This document shows positions 1 through 5,559 of a DNA stretch of 5,576 nucleotides, one piece after another. The stretch spans positions 1 to 5,576 of the forward strand of contig CBDULX010000198.1 in assembly GCA_965368175.1 (NCBI GenBank), written 5' to 3'. Both the position numbers and the translations under genes were made by a program. Within the stretch, counting starts at the first letter, position 1; each line of letters starts with the position of its first letter. The notes under the pieces were generated by a model that saw nothing but the letters and a program-made list of their open reading frames with translations, was not told the DNA's origin and searched no databases. This DNA is from CBDULX01 sp965368175. Lineage in GTDB: Bacteria; Pseudomonadota; Gammaproteobacteria; SZUA-229.

Positions 1-242
1 GGATCACGTTCAGCTGTGAGACGGATTTTCTTGCCATCAACGATCATGGCACCGGCTTCAGCAGAAACTTCACCATCGAATCGTCCGTGAACTGAATCAT
101 ATTTCAGCATGTATGCCAGATAATCAGCATCCAGCAGGTCATTGATACCTACAATTTCGATGTTTTTAAATTCTTTGTGAACTGCACGAAAAACCATACG
201 GCCGATACGACCAAAACCGTTAATTCCGACTTTTATAGCCAT
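1..242 (-). CDS. gap: Glyceraldehyde-3-phosphate dehydrogenase, type I, N-terminal part (runs off the window)
   Basis: This is the N-terminal 80 codons of cytosolic GAPDH, which oxidises and phosphorylates glyceraldehyde-3-phosphate to 1,3-bisphosphoglycerate with reduction of NAD. The translation begins MAIKVGINGFGRIGR, with the Rossmann GxGxxG at residues 9-14, and has IND at about 33-35, where an acidic residue after the second strand is typical of NAD-preferring enzymes. The segment KYDSVHGRF (about 48-56) and the end KKIRLTAERD match GapA-type enzymes and not Epd, erythrose-4-phosphate dehydrogenase. The catalytic cysteine and C-terminal domain lie outside the window. The start is the ATG complementary to 240-242, with GGAG (251-254) 8 nt upstream. 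The gene follows tkt by 96 nt on the same strand, so co-transcription is likely. A gene such as pgk may follow beyond the edge, but that is inference. Confidence 0.96.
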   Translation of the reverse strand, partial: MAIKVGINGFGRIGRMVFRAVHKEFKNIEIVGINDLLDADYLAYMLKYDSVHGRFDGEVSAEAGAMIVDGKKIRLTAERD

Positions 243-304
243 GAATATTTCTCCAAATTATTTATTACTCAATTTATAAAACCAGATAAGTACAAGCCCT
301 GAAG

Positions 305-329
305 CTTCCGGCTCATACCGAACCGGAAG
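305..329 (-). other. Intercistronic hairpin between tkt and gap
   Basis: CTTCCGG (305-311) and CCGGAAG (323-329) form a perfect 7-bp inverted repeat with an 11-nt loop, beginning 9 nt after the tkt stop codon in the direction of transcription. No run of U follows on the minus-strand RNA, so it does not look like an intrinsic terminator. The arm next to gap continues into GAAGCTTC (301-308), which could form a competing structure. A role as a 3'-end stabiliser or processing site that sets tkt and gap message levels separately is inference only. Confidence 0.5.
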
Positions 330-338
330 ACCACGACA

Positions 339-2312
339 TTACATTACGCTTTTAACTGCCTTGACAACATTATCAACAGTAAAGCCAAACTCCTTGAACA
401 GTTGATCTGCAGGTGCAGACTCACCGAAGTGGTCAATACCAACCACTGCATCTGCATATTTGTACCAGCCTGCAGTTACTGCTGCTTCAACTGCAACCGT
501 TGGAATACCTTTGCCTAATACGGTTGAACGATAACTTTCATCCTGTGCTTCGAAGGCATCAACAGAAGGCATGGAAACAACACGGATTTTCTTTCCTGAC
601 ATTGCTTCAGCCGCACCCGTTGCCAGGGCCACTTCAGAGCCGGTTGCAATGATGATGGCGTCAGGTGTGCCCTTGCAATCTTTCAGGATGTAACCACCTT
701 TTGAGATCTCAGCGATCTGTGCATCCGTGCGCGTCTGATGTGGCAAACCCTGACGAGAGAAGATCAATGTAGAAGGGCCATCTTTACGTTCAATGGCTTT
801 TGCCCAGCATACTGCAGATTCAACCGCGTCACAGGGACGCCATACAGCCATATTTGGAATCATGCGCAGGGTTGGAATCTGTTCGATGGGCTGGTGAGTA
901 GGGCCATCTTCGCCCAGACCAATAGAGTCATGAGTGAATACAAAAATACTTTGTATTTTCATCAAAGCAGCCATACGCAATGCATTACGTGCATACTCAG
1001 AGAACATCAGGAAGGTGGCCCCGAATGGAATCAGACCCCCATGCAGAGCAATACCATTCATCATGGCCGACATACCAAACTCACGCACACCGTAATTCAC
1101 ATAGTTCGCATCTTCATTGCTGATCATGGGTTTGTAACCTGACCATTCAGTCAGGTTTGAACAACCCAGATCCGCTGAACCACCAAACAGTTCCGGCACC
1201 ATTGGTGAATAAGCTTCAATTGATGCTAATGATGCCTGACGAGTGGCAGGGCTTTTCCCTTCCGCATTGACCCTGGCAATAAACTCTGCAGATTTAGCTG
1301 CCCAGTCTGCTGGTAGATCACCGGCCATACGGCGCTCAAATTCAGCGGCCAGTTCTGGATAGGCCGCTTTATAAGCTGCTAGTTTTTCATTCCAGGCTTT
1401 CTCTGCCGCCGCGCCTTTTTCTTTTGCATCCCAGCCATGATAAATATCTGCAGGCACTTCAAAAGGACCATGGTCCCAGCCCAGAGACGCTTTAGTCAGA
1501 TTGATTTCTTCCTGACCTAACGGCGCACCATGACAGGCGTGACTGCCGGCTTTATTGGGTGAACCAAAACCGATGGTGGTTTTGCAGCAAATCATGGTGG
1601 GCTTGTCTGTCATGGCTTTTGCAGTTTCGATGGCTTTTGCGATCGCGGCTGGATCGTGGCCATCAACATCCGCAAGAACATGCCAGCCGTAAGCCTCAAA
1701 ACGTTTCGGCGTATCGTCCAGGAACCAGCCTTCAACGTGACCGTCAATAGAGATACCGTTGTCATCCCAGAAAGCAATCAACTTACCCAGACCTAAGGTA
1801 CCCGCCAGAGAGCAGGCTTCATGTGAAATACCTTCCATTAAACAACCATCACCGAGGAACACATAGGTGTGGTGATCAACAATATTGTGGCCTTTCTGAT
1901 TGAACTGACCGGCCAGTGCTTTTTCAGCAATTGCCATACCCACGCCGTTAGTAATACCCTGCCCCAGAGGACCGGTGGTGGTTTCAACGCCTGGTGCATA
2001 ACCATACTCAGGATGACCGGGCGTTTTCGAATGCAGCTGACGGAAATTTTTCAGATCATCCAGTGACAGTTCATAGCCAGTCAGATGAAGTAGTGAATAG
2101 ATCAGCATTGATCCATGTCCATTAGACAGGACAAAGCGGTCGCGATCGGCCCAGCCAGGATTGGCAGGGTTATGATTCATGTGATCGTTCCACAGAACCT
2201 CAGCTATGTCAGCCATACCCATGGGCGCACCTGGGTGACCCGAATTAGCCTTTTGTACGGCATCCATACTCAGGGCACGGATGGCATTGGCAAGCTCTCT
2301 GCGCGATGGCAT
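339..2312 (-). CDS. tkt: Transketolase
   Basis: Thiamine-diphosphate enzyme that moves two-carbon ketol units between sugar phosphates (for example xylulose-5-P to ribose-5-P or erythrose-4-P) in the non-oxidative pentose-phosphate pathway or Calvin cycle; a cytosolic homodimer in its family. From the start chosen here the protein has 657 residues (E. coli TktA is about 663). The E. coli numbering holds for every site checked: H26, H66, H100, the GPLGQG loop from 114, the ThDP/metal motif GDGCLMEG at 154-161 with D155 and N185, H261, R358, D381, S385, E411, D469, H473 and R520. Domain order is N-terminal ThDP-binding (about 1-330), pyrimidine-binding (about 350-520) and C-terminal (about 540-657). 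An in-frame ATG at 2364-2366 would add 18 residues (beginning MHTKRVGR) not expected in the family; GGAG at 2321-2324, 8 nt before 2312, supports MPSRREL as the N-terminus. No key residue is missing. Either tktA or tktB would be a reasonable paralogue name. Confidence 0.97.
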   Translation of the reverse strand: MPSRRELANAIRALSMDAVQKANSGHPGAPMGMADIAEVLWNDHMNHNPANPGWADRDRFVLSNGHGSMLIYSLLHLTGYELSLDDLKNFRQLHSKTPGHPEYGYAPGVETTTGPLGQGITNGVGMAIAEKALAGQFNQKGHNIVDHHTYVFLGDGCLMEGISHEACSLAGTLGLGKLIAFWDDNGISIDGHVEGWFLDDTPKRFEAYGWHVLADVDGHDPAAIAKAIETAKAMTDKPTMICCKTTIGFGSPNKAGSHACHGAPLGQEEINLTKASLGWDHGPFEVPADIYHGWDAKEKGAAAEKAWNEKLAAYKAAYPELAAEFERRMAGDLPADWAAKSAEFIARVNAEGKSPATRQASLASIEAYSPMVPELFGGSADLGCSNLTEWSGYKPMISNEDANYVNYGVREFGMSAMMNGIALHGGLIPFGATFLMFSEYARNALRMAALMKIQSIFVFTHDSIGLGEDGPTHQPIEQIPTLRMIPNMAVWRPCDAVESAVCWAKAIERKDGPSTLIFSRQGLPHQTRTDAQIAEISKGGYILKDCKGTPDAIIIATGSEVALATGAAEAMSGKKIRVVSMPSVDAFEAQDESYRSTVLGKGIPTVAVEAAVTAGWYKYADAVVGIDHFGESAPADQLFKEFGFTVDNVVKAVKSVM

Positions 2313-2320
2313 AGGCATAT

Positions 2321-2324
2321 CTCC
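2321..2324 (-). promoter_or_regulatory. Ribosome binding site that decides the tkt start
   Basis: The minus strand reads GGAG-ATATGCCT-ATG, placing the Shine-Dalgarno core 8 nt from the ATG at 2310-2312, the same spacing as for gap. The in-frame ATG at 2316-2318 is only 2 nt from GGAG, too close to use it. The far upstream ATG at 2364-2366 has only a weak GGG about 3 nt away. Confidence 0.75.
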
Positions 2325-2393
2325 AGTAATGTTTAAAATTTCGCGGCCAACACGTTTAGTATGCATTGACCCTGGTATTCTTTTTTCTATTCT

Positions 2394-2417
2394 CGGGGGC
2401 GAATAAACAACTCCCCG
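2394..2417 (-). repeat. GC-rich inverted repeat in the tkt leader
   Basis: CGGGG (2394-2398) and CCCCG (2413-2417) are perfect inverted arms around a 14-nt AT-rich loop, about 80 nt upstream of the tkt start. The strength of the GC arms stands out in AT-rich surroundings. No U-run follows on the minus strand, so it is not a typical terminator. It could fold in the tkt leader RNA; the role is unknown. Confidence 0.35.
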
Positions 2418-2559
2418 GTTATAAGGGCGCGTTATTTTCCCTCACTTGGCCCATTTCGGCAACAGTGGAATTCCCTGACTCGGCAATTTATTCAATAAAA
2501 CAGTCTCAATTTTCGACAAAAAGCCACATACCTGAAACCAGAAACGCCAGCCAGAACCA

Positions 2560-2577
2560 TTATCAAGTTATTGATAA
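2560..2577. promoter_or_regulatory. Palindromic IHF-like binding site upstream of tkt
   Basis: TTATCAA-GTTA-TTGATAA is a perfect 7-bp inverted repeat with a 4-nt centre. It fits the IHF consensus WATCAANNNNTTR exactly on the plus strand (2561-2573) and again on the minus strand (2564-2576), with AT-rich DNA at 2577-2610 next to it, as at many IHF sites. The same symmetry would also suit a dimeric repressor or a LysR-type regulator, so the protein that binds is not settled. Confidence 0.4.
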
Positions 2578-2603
2578 ATATAATAATTAGCCGCTATATG
2601 GAT

Positions 2604-2632
2604 ATTTTAAAACATACAATACATCGTTTTAA
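2604..2632 (-). promoter_or_regulatory. Candidate sigma-70 promoter for tkt-gap (weak)
   Basis: The minus strand reads TTAAAA-N17-TAAAAT (-35 at 2627-2632, -10 at 2604-2609), matching 4 of 6 and 5 of 6 consensus bases with ideal spacing. Such matches arise easily in AT-rich DNA, and this one would give a leader of about 285 nt. The IHF-like palindrome would lie just downstream of its start. Confidence 0.25.
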
Positions 2633-2686
2633 CTGAAAAATTCGACAAGACTTTTTATGCAGCAATAAAAAAAATATTTTAGCGAT

Positions 2687-3247
2687 TTAACCCTCATCTT
2701 TCCATTTTATTGAACAACCCATGCCCGGAATCTGGTCAAGTGGGCCTTTTCCGGTATCCGCTACCAGCTTCATAGCCTCGAACAAGTCACGGCGAACTTC
2801 GCCTTTGGCTGTTTCTTTACGACTGGCATCAAGACGACCACGATACTGCAGCTCCAGTTCACTGTTGTAGCCAAAAAAATCCGGCGTACAAACGGCGCCA
2901 TAGGCTCTGGCCACCTTCTGAGTCTCATCGAACAGATAAGGAAAATCAAACTCAAAATCATCGGATACCTTTTTCATATTCTCAAAGGAATCCTCTTCGT
3001 ACAGTGTCGGGTCGTTGGACATAATTGCCACACTATTAACACCCAGCACCTTTAATTCACGAGCATCTCGCACTATCCGCTCCCGAATGGCCTTTACATA
3101 GGGGCAGTGATTACAGATAAACATAACCAGCAGTCCTTTATCGCCCTTACACTGAGCCAGGCTCCAGTTTTTACCATCCACACCTGGCAGGTTAAAATCT
3201 ATCGCATCCAGTCCGAAATCACAGACAGGGGTTTCCAGACTCACCAT
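2687..3247 (-). CDS. Thioredoxin-fold, peroxiredoxin-like family protein
   Basis: A 186-residue cytosolic protein of the AhpC/TSA-thioredoxin superfamily, closest to the group annotated simply as thioredoxin family protein (PRX_like1 type). No signal peptide or membrane segment is visible. After an N-terminal strand region (LPGVDGKNWSL, about 20-30), the hydrophobic LLVMFI strand leads into the redox motif C45-N-H-C48-P-Y, where classical thioredoxins have WCGPC. C120-T-P122 supplies the conserved proline loop opposite the active site, and the C-terminal MGCSIKWK (about 176-183, with C178) is characteristic of this subfamily as I remember it. C9 and C33 are extra cysteines. A thiol-disulfide or peroxide role is likely; the substrate and partner are unknown. 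The start is well set: AGGAGG (3255-3260) lies 7 nt before the ATG at 3245-3247. The gene is divergent from rpoD and separated from tkt by a long leader, so it is probably monocistronic. Confidence 0.9.
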   Translation of the reverse strand: MVSLETPVCDFGLDAIDFNLPGVDGKNWSLAQCKGDKGLLVMFICNHCPYVKAIRERIVRDARELKVLGVNSVAIMSNDPTLYEEDSFENMKKVSDDFEFDFPYLFDETQKVARAYGAVCTPDFFGYNSELELQYRGRLDASRKETAKGEVRRDLFEAMKLVADTGKGPLDQIPGMGCSIKWKDEG

Positions 3248-3339
3248 AATTCCACCTCCTAAATTAAATTAGTCACCAACCATGCCAGCCTTGCACTAGA
3301 ATTTCAAACATCTGTCCCCATCTAAATTGCGCTGTACCG

Positions 3340-3368
3340 ATTTTATTTGTAACCCAGTTCTGGTTCAA
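3340..3368 (-). promoter_or_regulatory. Candidate sigma-70 promoter of the thioredoxin-like gene
   Basis: The minus strand reads TTGAAC (3363-3368) - N17 - TAAAAT (3340-3345), matching 4 of 6 and 5 of 6 consensus bases at the ideal spacing. Transcription would begin near 3333 and give a leader of about 86 nt. Its -35 box occupies the same bases as the -35 region of the rpoD promoter on the other strand. Confidence 0.5.
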
Positions 3369-3389
3369 AGTGAATATACATGCTAAAAT
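3362..3389 (+). promoter_or_regulatory. Candidate extended -10 promoter of rpoD
   Basis: TGC-TAAAAT (3381-3389) is an extended -10 element (TGn followed by 5 of 6 bases of TATAAT). The -35 region is poor: at a 16-nt spacing it is GGTTCA (3362-3367), matching only in the last two bases, which the extended -10 could offset. The start would fall near 3396, leaving a leader of about 38 nt before the rpoD ATG. Confidence 0.5.
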
Positions 3390-3433
3390 TAACAGTTCAG
3401 TTTTGATTTCTTGACCATTCGCAAAAGGCGGCC

Positions 3434-5299
3434 ATGAGCGACAAACACAAGCGTACTACAACTCCGAGCTCCGAAAAAGACAAACAGTCCCGATTAAAGG
3501 AGCTGATTGCCAAGGGCAAAGAGCAGGGCTACCTCACTTATGCCGAGGTAAATGACCATCTCCCCCAGGACATAGTTGATCCGGAACAGGTAGAAGATAT
3601 CATTAACATGATTAATGATATGGGTATTACTGTGCATGAAATTGCACCGGACACAGAATCCCTGGTGCTCTCAGATGCCAGCGCTACCGACGATTCTGCT
3701 GCCGAAGAGGCCGCCGCCGCACTGGCCTCAATCGAGAACGAGTTTGGCCGTACCACTGACCCGGTACGCATGTATATGCGAGAAATGGGCACCGTGGAAC
3801 TGCTTACCCGCGAAGGCGAAATCGTGATTGCCAAACGCATTGAGGAAGGTCTGAAACAGGTGCTTACCGCTCTGGCCACTAACCCTCGCTCGGTTCTCCA
3901 GGTCCTGAAAACCTATGAAAAGATAGAAGCTGAAGAAGTTCGGCTCACCGACCTGATCAGTGGCTTTCGCAGTGACGAAAGTGATGAAATTGCACAGCCA
4001 ATCACCACTGGCCCAGCTGTCGCCACCAACAATGACGCATCGGACGACGATAGCGATGACGACGACGATGACGAAGCTGTTGTCGAAGATACTGGCCCGG
4101 ATCCGGAAATAGCAAAAGAACACTTTATCCTGTTGCAAAAATCTTACGACAAGGTTATTGCTGCGCTTAGCAAGAAAAACAGGAAAAACATCCAGAAAGC
4201 CCGGGAAGAAATGTCTGAGGTCTTCATGGAGCTCAAATTCCTGCCCAATATTGTCATCGCCATGACCAAAGATCTGCGATTGACCATTGAGCGAGTTCGC
4301 ATGCTGGAACGCCTGGTACTAAATCATTGTGTAAACAAGGCACATATGCCTCGTAAAGCGTTCATTCAGTCATTCCCGGACAATGAAACCAACCAGAAAT
4401 GGATCGATCAGTATCTGAGCGGTCATGAGTACTCAGAAAAACTCTCCGAACTGGCGACTGAAGTCAAACACACCCAGCACAAACTGGCTATTCTGGAGAA
4501 AGAATTTGGCCTGAGCATCACCGACATCAAGGAAATCAATCGCAAGATGTCGATAGGTGAAGCCAAGGCCAGACGCGCCAAGAAAGAAATGGTAGAAGCC
4601 AATCTTCGGCTGGTCATATCTATTGCCAAAAAATACACCAACCGTGGATTGCAATTCCTCGATTTGATCCAGGAAGGCAACATTGGCCTGATGAAAGCTG
4701 TAGATAAATTCGAATACCGTCGTGGTTACAAATTCTCTACCTATGCCACCTGGTGGATACGTCAGGCCATTACTCGTTCGATTGCGGACCAGGCTCGTAC
4801 CATTCGTATTCCGGTGCATATGATTGAAACCATCAACAAGCTCAATCGAGTATTCCGTCAGATGCTACAGGAAATGGGACGCGAACCTACACCTGAAGAA
4901 CTGGCCGAAAAGATGGATATGCCTGAAGACAAAATCCGTAAGGTTCTCAAAATTGCAAAAGAGCCTATTTCCATGGAAACGCCGATTGGTGACGATGAAG
5001 ATTCACATCTGGGAGACTTCATCGAAGACAATAATATTCTTTCACCCATTGAGTCTGCGACCGGTGAGTCGCTGCGTGAATCCACCAAGGATATCCTGTC
5101 TACCCTTACGCCAAGGGAAGCCAAGGTACTGCGCATGCGCTTTGGTATAGATATGAACACCGACCATACACTGGAAGAAGTGGGTAAACAGTTTGATGTT
5201 ACCCGTGAGCGTATTCGTCAGATAGAAGCCAAGGCACTGCGTAAGCTACGTCATCCCTCAAGGGCTGAGCATTTGCGAAGCTTTATTGGGGAAGAATAA
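3434..5299 (+). CDS. rpoD: RNA polymerase primary sigma factor, sigma-70
   Basis: The housekeeping sigma factor: it binds core RNA polymerase and recognises the -10 and -35 elements of most promoters. The 621-residue length compares with 613 in E. coli. Region 1.1 is at about 20-75 (GKEQGYLTYAEVNDHLP); region 1.2 starts at D109-PVRMYMREMG; the non-conserved region (about 140-375) carries an aspartate-rich tract at 201-219. Region 2 follows M386, with the core-binding and -10 recognition helix; W440, W441, Q444 and T447 correspond to E. coli W433, W434, Q437 and T440. The region 3.2 finger is DDEDSHLGDF at 520-529. The region 4.2 helix-turn-helix has R591, E592, R595 and Q596 in the places of E. 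coli R584, E585, R588 and Q589. The start has AAGG (3425-3428) 5 nt upstream. The N-terminus has a lysine-rich extension of about a dozen residues compared with E. coli. No dnaG lies directly upstream; the neighbour there is a divergent redox gene. Confidence 0.98.
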   Translation: MSDKHKRTTTPSSEKDKQSRLKELIAKGKEQGYLTYAEVNDHLPQDIVDPEQVEDIINMINDMGITVHEIAPDTESLVLSDASATDDSAAEEAAAALASIENEFGRTTDPVRMYMREMGTVELLTREGEIVIAKRIEEGLKQVLTALATNPRSVLQVLKTYEKIEAEEVRLTDLISGFRSDESDEIAQPITTGPAVATNNDASDDDSDDDDDDEAVVEDTGPDPEIAKEHFILLQKSYDKVIAALSKKNRKNIQKAREEMSEVFMELKFLPNIVIAMTKDLRLTIERVRMLERLVLNHCVNKAHMPRKAFIQSFPDNETNQKWIDQYLSGHEYSEKLSELATEVKHTQHKLAILEKEFGLSITDIKEINRKMSIGEAKARRAKKEMVEANLRLVISIAKKYTNRGLQFLDLIQEGNIGLMKAVDKFEYRRGYKFSTYATWWIRQAITRSIADQARTIRIPVHMIETINKLNRVFRQMLQEMGREPTPEELAEKMDMPEDKIRKVLKIAKEPISMETPIGDDEDSHLGDFIEDNNILSPIESATGESLRESTKDILSTLTPREAKVLRMRFGIDMNTDHTLEEVGKQFDVTRERIRQIEAKALRKLRHPSRAEHLRSFIGEE

Positions 5300-5316
5300 G
5301 GCCTGTAAATAAACTA

Positions 5317-5352
5317 TAAATAACGGTAACAAATGGTTGTTGTCGTTATTTA
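5317..5352 (+). other. Long AT-rich hairpin after rpoD
   Basis: TAAATAACG (5317-5325) pairs perfectly with CGTTATTTA (5344-5352). Inside it two G-U wobbles are followed by AACAA (5328-5332) with TTGTT (5337-5341), giving a 16-bp stem around the tetraloop ATGG (5333-5336). It starts 17 nt after the rpoD stop. Few GC pairs and no following U-run argue against it being the terminator itself; an RNase III or 3'-end stabilising role is possible. Its descending arm also holds the -35 box of the downstream promoter. Confidence 0.6.
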
Positions 5353-5365
5353 AGCTGCTTATAAT
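5337..5365 (+). promoter_or_regulatory. Promoter of the downstream tRNA
   Basis: TTGTTG (5337-5342) - N17 - TATAAT (5360-5365) has a perfect -10 and the TTG of the -35 at ideal spacing. The start would be near 5372. The stretch after the -10 (TGCGGCTGG) is GC-rich, as in stable-RNA promoters under stringent (ppGpp) control; that regulation is inferred from family knowledge. The tRNA begins about 68 nt later. Confidence 0.7.
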
Positions 5366-5379
5366 TGCGGCTGGTTTTT
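5353..5379 (+). terminator. Intrinsic terminator of rpoD, overlapping the tRNA promoter
   Basis: AGCTGC (5353-5358) pairs with GCGGCT (5367-5372), five Watson-Crick pairs and one G-U, around the 8-nt loop TTATAATT, followed by GG and then five T (5375-5379). It is short but has the form of a Rho-independent terminator and begins directly where the longer hairpin ends. Its loop contains the TATAAT box of the tRNA promoter. Confidence 0.5.
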
Positions 5380-5385
5380 ACCCTT

Positions 5386-5398
5386 CGCGGTTGTGTGC
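5386..5398 (+). repeat. Direct repeat, upstream copy, in the tRNA leader
   Basis: CGCGGTTGTGTGC matches the sequence at 5560-5572 at 12 of 13 positions, in the same orientation, 174 bp apart with the tRNA between them. It could be a trace of a duplicated tRNA leader or a chance match. Confidence 0.35.
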
Positions 5399-5415
5399 TT
5401 TCGGCACTGTTAATC

Positions 5416-5434
5416 GCGGGTAGCCGCAACCCGC
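5416..5434 (+). other. Hairpin in the tRNA leader
   Basis: GCGGGT (5416-5421) and ACCCGC (5429-5434) form a perfect 6-bp stem with a 7-nt loop, ending 5 nt before the tRNA 5' end. It may present the precursor to RNase P or another nuclease. TACCC (5379-5383) could instead pair with GGGTA (5418-5422), so the fold is not unique. Confidence 0.4.
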
Positions 5435-5439
5435 AATGC

Positions 5440-5516
5440 GGGCCCGTAGCTCAGCTGGTTAGAGCATCCGACTCATAATCGGCAGGTCGAAGGTTCAAGT
5501 CCTTCCGGGCCCACCA
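5440..5516 (+). tRNA. ileX: tRNA with CAT anticodon, probably tRNA-Ile2 (lysidine-modified)
   Basis: A full 77-nt cloverleaf with encoded CCA: acceptor GGGCCCG (5440-5446) pairs with CGGGCCC (5506-5512), discriminator A5513, CCA at 5514-5516. The D stem is GCTC/GAGC, the anticodon loop CTCATAA with CAT in the centre, and the T arm is GAAGG-TTCAAGT-CCTTC. CAT is shared by initiator Met, elongator Met and Ile2. The perfect first acceptor pair argues against initiator. C4-G69 and C5-G68 are the pairs the lysidine synthetase TilS uses to accept tRNA-Ile2, where elongator tRNA-Met has U4-A69 and A5-U68. The anticodon stem CGACTCATAATCG and T arm GTTCAAGTCC match E. coli ileX as I remember it. With lysidine at position 34 it would read the rare AUA codon. 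The outermost anticodon-stem pair (27-43) is a U-C mismatch. The position just after rpoD also recalls E. coli. Confidence 0.85.
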
Positions 5517-5559
5517 TTTTCTACATACCACAAAACCTCTTTACTGATTAATTCCGCTG

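Larger units (their letters stand above)
2313..2686. other. 374-nt AT-rich non-coding leader region upstream of tkt
   Basis: No credible gene was found here on either strand. The one plus-strand reading frame (2366-2590) has a low-complexity, unfamiliar translation and no clear ribosome site, and I regard it as chance. The region should hold the tkt promoter and the 3' end of the thioredoxin-like gene. It contains a palindromic IHF-like site (2560-2577), a GC-rich inverted repeat (2394-2417) and a run of eight T on the minus strand (2667-2674) just after the thioredoxin-like gene, but without a GC stem in front of it. A bare TATAAC on the minus strand (2418-2423) could be a -10 box but has no partner -35. 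Confidence 0.7.

Noticed and set aside
243..304. Internal promoter for gap from the TATAAA on the minus strand
   Set aside because: No acceptable -35 lies 16-18 nt upstream of it; AT-rich intergenic DNA gives such matches by chance.
738..2336. Several plus-strand open frames opposite tkt
   Set aside because: They lie antisense to the fully conserved transketolase and have no ribosome sites or recognisable domains.
2366..2590. Plus-strand open frame of 74 codons in the tkt leader
   Set aside because: It overlaps the tkt leader on the opposite strand, has no clear ribosome site, starts with a phenylalanine-rich stretch produced by T-runs and shows no recognisable domain.
2660..2682. T-run after the thioredoxin-like gene as an intrinsic terminator
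   Set aside because: There are eight T on the minus strand but no GC-rich stem in front of them, only AT-rich sequence, so it is not a convincing terminator.
4034..4090. Aspartate-rich GAC/GAT repeat-like tract in rpoD as a possible expansion or recombination site
   Set aside because: An acidic tract in the non-conserved region is normal for proteobacterial sigma-70 (E. coli has one too), and the reading frame is intact.
3538..4138. Minus-strand open frames opposite rpoD (including a serine-rich one and a valine/isoleucine-rich one)
   Set aside because: They mirror the codons of a clearly functional rpoD; the V/I-rich stretch is the antisense of the aspartate-rich tract.
5365..5429. Perfect 8-bp inverted match TTGCGGCT (5365-5372) and AGCCGCAA (5422-5429)
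   Set aside because: The first arm lies mostly upstream of the expected tRNA transcript start, so it would not fold in that RNA, and both arms already take part in better local hairpins.
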